Shown: positions 25,933-35,647 of the stretch, piece after piece
How the letters are laid out: each line of letters opens with the position of its first letter
Position numbering within the stretch: position 1 is the first letter of the stretch
Assembly: GCA_046331245.1 (NCBI GenBank)
Contig: JAXLRH010000009.1
Coordinates: 1-64,000, forward strand
DNA: 64,000 nucleotides
Source: SSF14 sp046331245
Lineage (GTDB): Bacteria; Actinomycetota; Acidimicrobiia; Acidimicrobiales; Microtrichaceae
Reading direction: 5' to 3'
The notes under the pieces: model-generated
Databases searched by the model: none
The model's input: the letters and a program-made list of their open reading frames with translations, nothing else
Told to the model about the DNA's origin: nothing
Translations under genes and position numbers: made by a program

Positions 25933-27282
25933 ATGTCCCGAACCCGCTCCGTCACGGCGATGACGATCGTGACGCTCTGTGCGCTCGTGGCCGTCTCGTG
26001 CACCGACGCCAAGCTGCAGGAGTCGGCCGGCTCGACCACCACCACGACCGTCGTCGGCACCGGCGGCGGCCCCGTCACCTCCGGCGACAGCCCGCTGCGC
26101 GGGATGCGGGGCGCGACGCCCGGCATCGAGGTGACCGACGACTTCCGCCAGCGCATCGCCGCCATCGACCCCACGGTCGGCGACTTCGCCGCCGCCGCCG
26201 AGGGCTACGACTCGGTGACGGTCATCGCGATCGCCGCCGAGGCGGCACGCAGCGACGCCCCCGGCCGGATCGCCTCCGGCATCGTCGGCGTGACCGGCGT
26301 CGGGCACACCTGCATCTCGTTCGCACGGTGCCGCTCGCTCGTCCTCCACAACGACGATGCCGACTACGACGGCGTCAGCGGCAGCATCGAGATGCAGGCG
26401 AACGGCGATCCGGGCCAGGCAGGATTCGCCATCGTCGGGTACGACGGCACTGGCGCCCTCCGCACCGACGACCACGTCACCGTGCAGGCGAAGCCCCTCG
26501 ACGGCCGACCCGTGGAGGCCGACCCGATCTTCGGTCCGCCCGGCGACGGCGTGCTCACGATCGGCACGCTCCTGCCCGTGAGTGGTCCCGCCGGCGCCTC
26601 CGCCGCCGGCGCGCTCGCGGGCGTGCAGCTGGCCGTCCGCGACATCAACGACCACGGCGGCGTGCTGGGCGACCCGATGGTGCTGATCCCCGACGAGTCG
26701 GGCGACGGCTCGAGCACGGCCACCACCGACGCCGTGCAGCGCCTCCTCGGCCAACAGGTCGACGCGATCGTCGGCGGCACGACCTACGCCGTCACGAGCG
26801 TCGCCCTCGCCCCGGTCACCGACGCCGGCGTGATCCTCTTCTCGCCCACCGACACCGCCCGCGCCCTGTCCATCGCGCCCGATCACGGCCTGTTCTTCCG
26901 CGTCGCCCCGCCGACCGACCTCGAGGGTCAGGTGCTCGGCAACCTCGTCACCGACGACGGCTACACGAAGGTGGCCATCATCAGCGGTCCCGACGACGAC
27001 GACATCGAGCTGGCGAGCGACATCGCCGGCTCTCTCAACGCGGCGTCCGCCAGCGTCACGACGACGGTCACGGTGAAGGCCGGCGCCGACCTCGGCGCCG
27101 CCGCCCAGCAGGCGCTCGACTCCGCCCCTCAGGCCATCGTGCTCGCGACGCCGGTCGACGTCGCGGCGGGGCTGATCAAGGCGCTGGTGATCAAGGGCAA
27201 GGGCCCCGCCACGCTCCCCACCTACGGCACGGCCGGCAACATGGGCCCCGAGCTCGCCGCCGCGGTGGGCGGCGGCAACTAG
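25933..27282 (+). CDS. ABC-type substrate-binding lipoprotein with apparently circularly permuted domain
   Basis: The 449-residue product has a lipoprotein signal (Cys23 in VAVSC) and Thr linker. Then, at about residues 53-175, it carries what is normally the C-terminal end of a branched-chain-amino-acid-type binding protein: LRGMRGATPG, a YDSVTVIAIAAE helix, a Cys pair TCISFARC and DYDGVSGSIEM. Only after this, at about 206, does the usual N-terminal start LTIGTLLPVSGPAG appear. It runs through VDAIVGGTTYAVTSVALAPV and ends at the hinge region PTYGTAGNMGPELAAAV. The order of the two halves is therefore reversed. TACAGT lies 8 nt before ATG 25933. Its stop shares a CTAG palindrome with hemQ on the other strand. 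Confidence 0.85.
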   Translation: MSRTRSVTAMTIVTLCALVAVSCTDAKLQESAGSTTTTTVVGTGGGPVTSGDSPLRGMRGATPGIEVTDDFRQRIAAIDPTVGDFAAAAEGYDSVTVIAIAAEAARSDAPGRIASGIVGVTGVGHTCISFARCRSLVLHNDDADYDGVSGSIEMQANGDPGQAGFAIVGYDGTGALRTDDHVTVQAKPLDGRPVEADPIFGPPGDGVLTIGTLLPVSGPAGASAAGALAGVQLAVRDINDHGGVLGDPMVLIPDESGDGSSTATTDAVQRLLGQQVDAIVGGTTYAVTSVALAPVTDAGVILFSPTDTARALSIAPDHGLFFRVAPPTDLEGQVLGNLVTDDGYTKVAIISGPDDDDIELASDIAGSLNAASASVTTTVTVKAGADLGAAAQQALDSAPQAIVLATPVDVAAGLIKALVIKGKGPATLPTYGTAGNMGPELAAAVGGGN

Positions 27283-27959
27283 CCGACGCCGATGCTGGCC
27301 AGCGCCTCGGCGGGCTCGGCGACCATCCCCACGTAGAAGGTGCCGAACTCGGCGTAGGTGGCCGACGCCTCGTCGTACCGCATCGTGTAGACGACCTCCT
27401 TGACGTCGTCGGGATGCTGGCAGAAGAGGGTGACGCCCCACTCGAAGTCGTCGAGGCCCGTCGAGCCCGTCACCACCTGCAGCACGCGGCCGGCGAACTT
27501 CCGACCGGACGAGCCGTGCTCCATCATCAGCGCCTTGCGGTCGTCGTACGGCAGGGTGAACCAGTTCTGGCCGACGTTGCGTCGCTTCGACATCGGGTAG
27601 AAGCAGAACGCCGGCTTGCCCTCGGGGGGAAGTTGCGGATGCAGGCGGGCCTGCTTCATCTCCTCGGGGAGGCCCTGGGCGTACTCCGACATCTCGGTGA
27701 GGGAGATGTAGCTGTCGACCAACTCGAACCCCGCGTCGGCGAACGTCGTCTGGAACCGGCGGATCCGCCACTGGTCGCTGCTGAGCACCATCGTGGCGAG
27801 ATCGGCCTTGTGGCCGAGCATCGAGGCGCACACCACCTGATCGTCTCCGCTCGACATCTCCGCGATCGCTGCGAGCGCCGCGTCGGCGTCGGCGAGGATC
27901 GAGGGGGACCAGAAGAGGTGGGCGACGGCGACGCCGATCGACGGTGAGGAGGTGGACAT
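27279..27959 (-). CDS. hemQ: Coproheme decarboxylase (HemQ/ChdC)
   Basis: The 226-residue protein belongs to the chlorite-dismutase-like HemQ family. It has CFYPMSKRRN, WFTLPYDDRKALMMEHGSSGRKFAG and STGLDDFEWGVTLFC. HemQ removes two propionate carboxyls of coproheme to give protoheme, the last step of the coproporphyrin-dependent route. The EHG His and nearby residues contact heme in the family. It complements the hemE-hemH-hemY operon at 2.3-5.6 kb, from which it is separated by 22 kb. PIG-L lies just upstream on the same strand. Confidence 0.92.
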   Translation of the reverse strand: MSTSSPSIGVAVAHLFWSPSILADADAALAAIAEMSSGDDQVVCASMLGHKADLATMVLSSDQWRIRRFQTTFADAGFELVDSYISLTEMSEYAQGLPEEMKQARLHPQLPPEGKPAFCFYPMSKRRNVGQNWFTLPYDDRKALMMEHGSSGRKFAGRVLQVVTGSTGLDDFEWGVTLFCQHPDDVKEVVYTMRYDEASATYAEFGTFYVGMVAEPAEALASIGVG

Positions 27960-27979
27960 GGGCGACAGGTTACGCCCGG

Positions 27980-28726
27980 TCAGCGAGTGTCGACGCGGCG
28001 GTACATCTCGGCGAGGCGGCCCTCGGGCAGGCCGGCCAGCTTGGCGGTGCCTCCGGTCCACTCGCGCAGCATCTGCTCGAGATCCGTCCGGTGCGCCGTC
28101 TGGCTCACGTGGGCACGCAGCGCCGCCACCTTGCGGTCGAACACGTCGGTGATGTCGACCACCACCCGGGCCGCGTCGGGGATCTCGTTGCCGCCCTGGA
28201 TCCACATCTCGGGCACCGTCCAGGGCTCGAGGCCCTCGTCGTCGAGCAGCTCGGGGTGGGCGAACGGATTGCGGGCGTCGGGGTACACCGCGGCGTAGGC
28301 GGCCGCGCCCACGGCGACGTGGTCGGGGTGGCTCGCGTACACGCGGTCGAGGTTGCGCTCGCTCGACTGCGTGAGCACGCGATGGGGCTTCACCTGGCGG
28401 ATCACCCGGGACAGGGCTTTGCGAAGGTCGAGGTTGTACTCGACGCGCCCGTCGGGGAACCGCAGGAACACCAGCTTCGTCACGCCCACCTCGGCGGCGG
28501 CCTTCGTCTGCTCGGCCTCGCGGAGCGACGCGCGATCCTCATAGGACTGCGTGAGGTCGCTGCCTCCGGCGTCGCCGCTGGTGACGAGGCAGTAGGTTAC
28601 GTCGAGCCCGGCCGCCGTCCAGGTGGCGATGGTGCCGGCGCTGCCGAAGTCGACATCGTCGGGGTGGGCGACGATGACGAGCACCCGCTCGACCTCGGGT
28701 TCGCTCGGAACGTCTGCAGTGCTCAT
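27980..28726 (-). CDS. PIG-L-family deacetylase
   Basis: The 248-residue protein has the zinc motif AHPDDVDFGSAG near residue 20, ASHPDHVAVG at about 130 and the acidic DVFDRKVAALRAHVSQT end. PIG-L proteins are zinc N-deacetylases acting on GlcNAc derivatives, such as MshB and Mca in mycothiol metabolism. Mycothiol involvement here is possible but not shown. TAGGGT lies 6 nt before ATG 28726. It overlaps no gene but lies 9 nt after fdhD, which it follows on the same strand. Confidence 0.85.
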   Translation of the reverse strand: MSTADVPSEPEVERVLVIVAHPDDVDFGSAGTIATWTAAGLDVTYCLVTSGDAGGSDLTQSYEDRASLREAEQTKAAAEVGVTKLVFLRFPDGRVEYNLDLRKALSRVIRQVKPHRVLTQSSERNLDRVYASHPDHVAVGAAAYAAVYPDARNPFAHPELLDDEGLEPWTVPEMWIQGGNEIPDAARVVVDITDVFDRKVAALRAHVSQTAHRTDLEQMLREWTGGTAKLAGLPEGRLAEMYRRVDTR

Positions 28727-28732
28727 GGGGGC

Positions 28733-28738
28733 ACCCTA
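28733..28738 (-). promoter_or_regulatory. -10 hexamer TAGGGT, leaderless PIG-L transcript
   Basis: On the minus strand TAGGGT, 6 nt, ATG 28726. It overlaps the last codons of fdhD, whose stop is at 28736-28738, so PIG-L can be transcribed separately from fdhD. Confidence 0.45.
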
Positions 28739-29539
28739 CGACGTGTACACCGTGAGGTTGTCGCCCCGGGCGAAGCCGGCGAGGGCGATCCCGCCTCGCC
28801 GGGCCCCGTCGACGGCGAGCGCGCTGGGCGCGCTCACCGACGCCAGCACGGCGAAGCCACCGGCCCACGCCTTCTGCACCATCTCGAAGCTGGCGCGCCC
28901 CGAGACCCACAGACCCGTCGGCGGGGCGTCGGCCAGGAGCGCTGGCAGGTGGCCGTCGAGCAGCAGGCGACCGACCACCTTGTCGACGGCGTTGTGCCGG
29001 CCGATGTCCTCGCGGACGACGGCGACGGCACCGTCCGCCAACGTGAACGCCGCAGCGGCGTGCGACGCACCCGTGGCCGCGAAGAGCTCCTGCTGATCCG
29101 TCACCTGCGCCGCGACCGCGCCGAGCAACGACCAGTCGAACGCCGCCGGTCGCACCGGATCGAGCCGGTCGGTGAGCGCGTCGATCGCCGTGGAGCCGCA
29201 GAGCCCGCACGACGACGACACCGTGCCCAGCCGGGCGGCGGGCTCCGGCGCCCATCCGCCGGTCGACACCGACACGACGTTGAACTCCGTGTCGACCGCG
29301 CTCCCGGTGCCGCAGTAGCGCACGCCGTTGACCGCCGCGCCGCCGAGCAGGCCCTCGCCGTGGCAGAACCCGACGGCGAGCTCGAAGTCGTGGCCCGGCG
29401 TACGCATCGTCGTCGTCACGAGGTGCTCGTCGAGACGGATCTCCATCGGCTCCTCGACGATGAGCGTGTCGGGCACGCGGTTGACGGCCCCGTCGCGGTG
29501 CCGCACCGACATCGTCCTGACGCTGCGCCCTCGGCCCAT
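28736..29539 (-). CDS. fdhD: Formate dehydrogenase accessory sulfurtransferase FdhD
   Basis: FdhD transfers sulfur from a cysteine desulfurase to the molybdenum cofactor of formate dehydrogenase. The 267-residue protein has the start PDTLIVEEPMEIRLD, the family SSSCGLCG loop with the CxxC motif and the cofactor-binding segment VREDIGRHNAVDKVVG. No formate dehydrogenase gene is in the window. ATG 29539 lies 6 nt after TAGCCT on the minus strand, so the start is chosen there over ATG 29512. Confidence 0.92.
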   Translation of the reverse strand: MGRGRSVRTMSVRHRDGAVNRVPDTLIVEEPMEIRLDEHLVTTTMRTPGHDFELAVGFCHGEGLLGGAAVNGVRYCGTGSAVDTEFNVVSVSTGGWAPEPAARLGTVSSSCGLCGSTAIDALTDRLDPVRPAAFDWSLLGAVAAQVTDQQELFAATGASHAAAAFTLADGAVAVVREDIGRHNAVDKVVGRLLLDGHLPALLADAPPTGLWVSGRASFEMVQKAWAGGFAVLASVSAPSALAVDGARRGGIALAGFARGDNLTVYTS

Positions 29540-29545
29540 GGGTTC

Positions 29546-29577
29546 AGGCTACGGCAGCCGGCCGATCGGGCTAGCTT
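29546..29577. promoter_or_regulatory. Divergent leaderless promoters of fdhD and the GMC operon
   Basis: Minus strand: TAGCCT (29546-29551), 6 nt, ATG 29539. Plus strand: TAGCTT (29572-29577), 6 nt, GTG 29584. Only 44 bp separate the two start codons, so any regulator here would touch both promoters. Confidence 0.5.
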
Positions 29578-29583
29578 CGGCCG

Positions 29584-30309
29584 GTGCCGCACCATCGCGA
29601 TCGACCGCTGATCATCACCCGACGCGGCGCCCTCGGCCTCGCGGCGATCGTCCCCCCGGCGATCCTCGCGGCGTGTGCCAACGATCGCCACCGTGCCGCC
29701 TCGACGACCGGCGCAGCCCGGCGGCGTTCGCTCAGCGACCACGAGGCCGACGTGGTCGAGGAGGCGACCGCCCGTCTCATCCCGGGCCCGACGGACGACC
29801 CGACCGAGGCGGGCCATCCCGGAGCGAGGGAGGCCGGCGTCACGACCTACATCGACTCCATGCTCGGCGCGCTCGCGATGTCGCCACCCTCCGTGTTCCT
29901 CGACGGTGGCGCCGGCCTGCCGATCACCACCGCCCAACACGCGGCGTGGACCACGCGGCTGCGCGACGTCCGCGCCCGCTACCGGGCCGGCGTCCTCGCG
30001 CTCGACGAGCTCACCGGCGGCTCCTTCGTCGACGCCACACCGGCGCAACGCGACGACGCCCTCGCGAAGGACCCCGACGGCTTCACCACCCTCCTCTTCA
30101 CCCATGCGATCGAGGGCATGTACGCCGATCCCGCATACGGCGGCAACGCCGGAGGCGTCGGCTGGACCGAGATCCGGTTCCGCGGCGAGGTGCAGCCCGA
30201 CGGCTACAGCGCCGGCGAGGTCTCGGAATCCGACGGGCCGGACGTGTACGTGCGCGCCGGCATCGGTGACAAGCTGCTGACCTTGCTCGCCGCGTCCACC
30301 GCGAGATGA
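29584..30309 (+). CDS. Gluconate 2-dehydrogenase subunit 3-like exported protein
   Basis: The 241-residue product starts with an export signal of twin-arginine look (ITRRGALGLAAIVPPAILAACA) that also contains a lipobox. The rest has the Gluconate_2-dh3 pattern: LSDHEADVVEEATARLIPGP, FTTLLFTHAIEGMYADPAYGGNAGGVGW. In known systems this small subunit supports export and assembly of the flavoprotein subunit encoded next, 4 nt downstream. The start is fixed by TAGCTT 6 nt before GTG. Confidence 0.85.
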   Translation: MPHHRDRPLIITRRGALGLAAIVPPAILAACANDRHRAASTTGAARRRSLSDHEADVVEEATARLIPGPTDDPTEAGHPGAREAGVTTYIDSMLGALAMSPPSVFLDGGAGLPITTAQHAAWTTRLRDVRARYRAGVLALDELTGGSFVDATPAQRDDALAKDPDGFTTLLFTHAIEGMYADPAYGGNAGGVGWTEIRFRGEVQPDGYSAGEVSESDGPDVYVRAGIGDKLLTLLAASTAR

Positions 30310-30313
30310 GCCG

Positions 30314-32005
30314 GTGAGCCGACGGGCGATCGTCATCGGCAGCGGCCCCGGCGGCGCGGTCGCCGCCATGGCCCTCGCCCGCGCCCGCTGGGACGTCGTC
30401 GTGCTCGAGAAGGGTCCGAACCTCTTCGGCGACCTCACCAGCCCGACGCCCTCCACGACGTTCTCGAACGACGAGCTCAAGCGTCGGCGGAACTTCGGCG
30501 AGGCCGACCCCGAGGTCGAGCCCCGCACCTTCCGCCGCGACCGGACGTCCGACCAGCCGCTGTTCACGGGCGCCGTCCAGGCGATGCCGCAGACCGTCGG
30601 CGGCGGCACCGTCCACTGGGACGCGAAGACCCCGCGCTTCTGGGACATCGACTTCCGCAAGCGGTCCATGCTCGGCCCGATCGACGGCGCCTCGGTCGTC
30701 GACTGGCCGTTCGACTACGCCACGATCGAGCCGTACTACGACGAGATCGAGCGGCTCATCGGCGTAGCCGGCGACGCCGATGAGCTGCCCGAGCTCACCC
30801 GCCGGCACGCGCCCCGCAGCCGCGAGTTCCCGATGCCGAACGGCCCGGACCAGTACTCGTCGCTCCGGCTCGCGAAGGGGTGCACCGACCTCGGCCTCCA
30901 TCCCTACGTGGTGCCGATGGCCATCAACTCCGAGGAGTACGACGACCGCCCGGCGTGCAACGAGTGCGGGTTCTGCGCCGGGTACGGCTGTCCGGTGCAC
31001 GCCCGCCTGGGCGCGCTGGCGCCGCTCCGCGATGCGCTGCTCCACGGGGTCGAGCTCCGCCCCGAGTCGCTCGTCACCCGCATCGTGCACGACGGACGGC
31101 GGGCCACCGGCGTCACGTGGACCGACGCCCGGGGCGGGTCGCACCACGAGTCCGCCGACGTCGTCGTGCTCGCCGCCAACCCCATCGAGTCGATCCGCCT
31201 GGCGATGCTCTCGGAGGTGCCCGACCCTCACGACCAGATCGGCCGCCACCTCATGTTCCACTGGTACTCCCAGGGGACGGCCATCTTCCTCGACGAGCGG
31301 GTGCACCCCCATCGCGGCCGTGCGTACACCCACTGCCTCGACGACTTCTGCGACGTCGAATTCCCCGGAGCGCGCGACGCCGCGAAGCGGGCCGGCCTCC
31401 CCTACCTCCGGGGCGGCGTGCTCGAGCTCGGCGGCTCACAGCACCCGATGGACGAGGCGTTGCTCTACCAGGAGCTCCTGGCGCTGCTGGCCCCGGAGAA
31501 GCCGTTCGGCACTGTGTTCAAGGAGCTGATGCGGGCGAGCCTGCTGCGCGACCGGATGTCGGGCGTGGAGATGATCGGCGAGGACCTGCCCTACGCCACG
31601 AACCGCGTCGACCTGGATCCGTCGGTGCGCGATCTCCGCGGGGTCCCCGTGCCCCGCATCACCTACGACGCCGGCCCGCACGAGATCGCTGCGCAGGAGT
31701 TCTACCTGCCGAAGGTTGCCGCCATCCTCGAGGCCTCCGGTGCCGACGTGTCGTTCGCCGTGCCGCAGCTGCCGTCGGCACGGTTCCCGGTGGCGGCGTC
31801 CGACGTCCCCTCGACGCGTCACATCATGGGCGGCCTCCGCATGGGTGACGACCCGCTCGTCAGCGTGACCGACGACGTCGGCCGGTTCCACACGCTCGAC
31901 GGGCTCTACGTCACCGACGGGTCGCTGTTCCCCACCTCGGGCGCCCACAACCCGACGCTCACGATCATGGCCACCGCGCTCCGCAACACGCGGGCGTGGG
32001 CCTAG
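30314..32005 (+). CDS. GMC-family FAD oxidoreductase (gluconate dehydrogenase large-subunit type)
   Basis: The 563-residue flavoprotein opens with VIGSGPGGAVAAMALARA and ends with TDGSLFPTSGAHNPTLTIMATALR, the GMC FAD and active-site His/Asn region. RHIMGGLRMGDDP is the usual pre-C-terminal motif. A Cys-rich segment CNECGFCAGYGCP near residue 220 resembles that of gluconate/2-ketogluconate dehydrogenases. It probably oxidises a sugar or sugar acid at the membrane with the subunit encoded just upstream. No cytochrome subunit gene is present. The stop shares a CTAG with the DUF1272 gene on the other strand. Confidence 0.88.
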   Translation: MSRRAIVIGSGPGGAVAAMALARARWDVVVLEKGPNLFGDLTSPTPSTTFSNDELKRRRNFGEADPEVEPRTFRRDRTSDQPLFTGAVQAMPQTVGGGTVHWDAKTPRFWDIDFRKRSMLGPIDGASVVDWPFDYATIEPYYDEIERLIGVAGDADELPELTRRHAPRSREFPMPNGPDQYSSLRLAKGCTDLGLHPYVVPMAINSEEYDDRPACNECGFCAGYGCPVHARLGALAPLRDALLHGVELRPESLVTRIVHDGRRATGVTWTDARGGSHHESADVVVLAANPIESIRLAMLSEVPDPHDQIGRHLMFHWYSQGTAIFLDERVHPHRGRAYTHCLDDFCDVEFPGARDAAKRAGLPYLRGGVLELGGSQHPMDEALLYQELLALLAPEKPFGTVFKELMRASLLRDRMSGVEMIGEDLPYATNRVDLDPSVRDLRGVPVPRITYDAGPHEIAAQEFYLPKVAAILEASGADVSFAVPQLPSARFPVAASDVPSTRHIMGGLRMGDDPLVSVTDDVGRFHTLDGLYVTDGSLFPTSGAHNPTLTIMATALRNTRAWA

Positions 32006-32229
32006 CCTCCGGAGTGCACCCGGACGGTCGACGGCGGGTTCAGCTCCAGCAGTGACGCCGGCCGGATCGGGCGACGCACGAGCTCGCCGGTGCAATTCGG
32101 GCACACACCCCCGAGCTCGTCTGCGCAGGACGCGCAGAAGGTGCACTCGTAGGTGCAGATGCGGGCATCGAGCGAGGCCGGCGGCAGGTCGACGTCGCAG
32201 CGTTCGCAGTTGGGTCGGAGTTCGAGCAT
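32002..32229 (-). CDS. DUF1272 small zinc-ribbon-like protein
   Basis: The 75-residue protein has MLELRPNCERCDVDLPP, CTYECTFCASCADEL and VCPNCTGELVRRP, the full DUF1272 signature with paired Cys likely binding metal. The function of the family is unknown. It converges on the GMC gene, sharing the CTAG at its stop. A hairpin at 32255-32302 lies between it and groEL. Confidence 0.85.
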   Translation of the reverse strand: MLELRPNCERCDVDLPPASLDARICTYECTFCASCADELGGVCPNCTGELVRRPIRPASLLELNPPSTVRVHSGG

Positions 32230-32254
32230 GTGCTGATCTTCCGACGGACGCGAC

Positions 32255-32302
32255 GATGGCCGCAATGACAGGGATCGGGCGATCCCGGCCACTGCGGCCA
32301 TC
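32255..32302 (-). terminator. Nested hairpin downstream of groEL
   Basis: An outer 9-bp stem GATGGCCGC/GCGGCCATC encloses an inner stem GGGATC/GATCCC. It lies 24-71 nt after the groEL stop on the minus strand and would form a stable cruciform-like terminator. No U-tract is seen. Confidence 0.5.
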
Positions 32303-32325
32303 GGGCGTTCAGTGGGTGGTCGGAC

Positions 32326-33948
<1,623 letters not shown>

Positions 33949-33988
33949 AGGTCTTCTCTGTCCTTGTTGTCGGCGGGGTTGGCTGCGA

Positions 33989-34015
33989 TTGGCACTCGGC
34001 CAGTGAGAGTGCTGA
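33989..34015 (-). promoter_or_regulatory. Second, imperfect CIRCE operator
   Basis: TTGGCACTC, 9 nt, GAGTGCTGA: the CIRCE inverted repeat with one substitution in each arm (G for A in each). The spacing is exactly 9 as in the consensus. It lies between the perfect CIRCE and groEL, 41-67 nt upstream of the start codon. Confidence 0.75.
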
Positions 34016-34020
34016 CTGTT

Positions 34021-34047
34021 TTAGCACTCGCGTAGGTCGAGTGCTAA
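34021..34047 (-). promoter_or_regulatory. Perfect CIRCE operator (HrcA site)
   Basis: TTAGCACTC, 9 nt, GAGTGCTAA, a perfect match to the CIRCE consensus bound by HrcA. It sits 73-99 nt upstream of groEL and 75 nt from the start of the divergent FAD gene. The two CIRCE centres are 32 bp apart, about three DNA helical turns, which would place two HrcA dimers on the same face. Confidence 0.92.
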
Positions 34048-34122
34048 GCAGCCTCGCGACCGCGGCCACGACGAGCTCGCGCTCCACCGACCGCCGTGCC
34101 GCCGGGTGCTAAGCATCGCCCT

Positions 34123-35592
34123 GTGGCGAACGTGATCATCGTCGGGGCAGGGGTCGCCGGGCTGTCCGCCGCGCTCACCCTGTGCCGGGACGGCCACTCG
34201 GTCACGCTCGTCGAGCGCGACGCGACACCCCTTCCGTCGGACGCTCACGGCGCGTTCGAGTGGGACCGCCGCGGCGCCCCGCAGGTGCGTCACTCCCACG
34301 CCTTCCTGGCCCGTCTCCGCAACTCGCTCCGCGATCGCTACCCCGACGTGCTCGACGCGTTGTTCGAGGCCGGCGCCACCGAGCTCGACTTCATCTCGAT
34401 GCTCCCGGAGGACATGGACCCCACTCCCCGGCCCGGTGACGAGGACCTCGTCGCCCTCGCGTGCCGCCGCACCACGTTCGAGTGGGTGCTCCGGCGACTG
34501 GTCCTGGCGGAGCCGGGCGTGGAGCTGCTCGACGGCGTCGCGGTCACCGGGCTCACGGTGGCCGAGCCCATCTCGGCCGGTGACGCCCCTCACGTGCGCG
34601 GTGTCGTGCTCGACGACGGACGCCGTCTCGACGCGGACCTCGTGGTCGCCGCCGGCGGCCGGCGCTGCGGGGTGCCGGCCATGCTGTCGGAGCTCGGCGT
34701 CGACCTCGCCGAACGCACCGAGGACACCGGCATCGTCTACTTCAGCCGGTTCTTCGAGCTGCACGACGGCGCCGAGTACCCACCGCAGACCGGACCGATC
34801 GGCGGAGACCTCGGCGCGGTGAAGTACGGCGTCTTCCCGGGCGACAATCGCACCTTCTCCATCACCCTCGCCGTCGCCGCGCACGACGACGAGCTCCGTC
34901 GCGCCGTGCTCGACCCCGACGGCTTCCTCCGGGTGGCGGCCGAGGTGCCCGCCACCGCGCTGCACGTCGACGGTCGCGCCACACCCATCGGGGGCGTCCA
35001 CGTGATGGCGAGGCTCCTCAATCGGCGGCGCCACTTCACGTCGCCGGAGGGCGCGCCACGGGTGCTCGGGTTCAGCGCCGTCGGTGACGCTCACACCTGC
35101 ACCAACCCGCTGTACGGACGCGGCTGCTCGCTGGCGTTCGTGCAGGCCGAGCTCCTCGCCGAGTCGCTCGCACGTCATCCCGACGACCCGGTCGAGCGGG
35201 CCCGTCACTACGAGCAGCGGTGCGACGAGGAGATCCTTCCGTGGTACCGGGCGGCGGTCGCACAGGACCGGGCGACGCGAGCGGCCTCGGAACCCGTTCC
35301 GGACGACGGCCGCGTCGATGGGTCGACCGACGCGCCCACCGTCCCCGCCGAGGATCCCATGCGGGCGATGATGCGCGACGGTCTCCTGCCGGCGATGCGC
35401 GTCGACCCGGTGGTGGTGCGGGCCTTCCTGCGGATGTTCAACCTGCTCGAACCGCCCGACTCGCTCATCAAGGACTTCGACGTGATCGGCCGGGTGATGA
35501 CCGTGTACCAGGATCGCGATCTCCGCCCGCCCGAGCCGGCGCTCGGCCCGGGGCGCGACGAGCTGCTCCGAGCGGCGATCGGCTCGGCCTGA
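34123..35592 (+). CDS. FAD-dependent oxidoreductase/monooxygenase-like protein
   Basis: The 489-residue protein starts with the FAD Rossmann motif VIIVGAGVAGLSAALTL and ends the FAD part with GDAHTCTNPLYGRGCSLAFVQAELLAESL, typical of the PHBH/geranylgeranyl-reductase-like flavoproteins. A C-terminal helical segment with GLLPAMRVDPVVVRAFLRMFN follows. The substrate is unknown. GTG 34123 lies 7 nt after TAAGCA. That hexamer lies inside a partial CIRCE-like half site (GGGTGCTAA), which could be chance. The divergent CIRCE region may affect it. Confidence 0.8.
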   Translation: MANVIIVGAGVAGLSAALTLCRDGHSVTLVERDATPLPSDAHGAFEWDRRGAPQVRHSHAFLARLRNSLRDRYPDVLDALFEAGATELDFISMLPEDMDPTPRPGDEDLVALACRRTTFEWVLRRLVLAEPGVELLDGVAVTGLTVAEPISAGDAPHVRGVVLDDGRRLDADLVVAAGGRRCGVPAMLSELGVDLAERTEDTGIVYFSRFFELHDGAEYPPQTGPIGGDLGAVKYGVFPGDNRTFSITLAVAAHDDELRRAVLDPDGFLRVAAEVPATALHVDGRATPIGGVHVMARLLNRRRHFTSPEGAPRVLGFSAVGDAHTCTNPLYGRGCSLAFVQAELLAESLARHPDDPVERARHYEQRCDEEILPWYRAAVAQDRATRAASEPVPDDGRVDGSTDAPTVPAEDPMRAMMRDGLLPAMRVDPVVVRAFLRMFNLLEPPDSLIKDFDVIGRVMTVYQDRDLRPPEPALGPGRDELLRAAIGSA

Positions 35593-35647
35593 GGCGACGC
35601 GCTCACCGAAGCGCTCACGCAGCACCGACCGCGGCCGATGGGAACGT

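Noticed and set aside
34104..34112. GGGTGCTAA as a third CIRCE site
   Set aside because: Only one arm is present; the matching arm is missing. It is more likely part of the TAAGCA promoter of the FAD gene.
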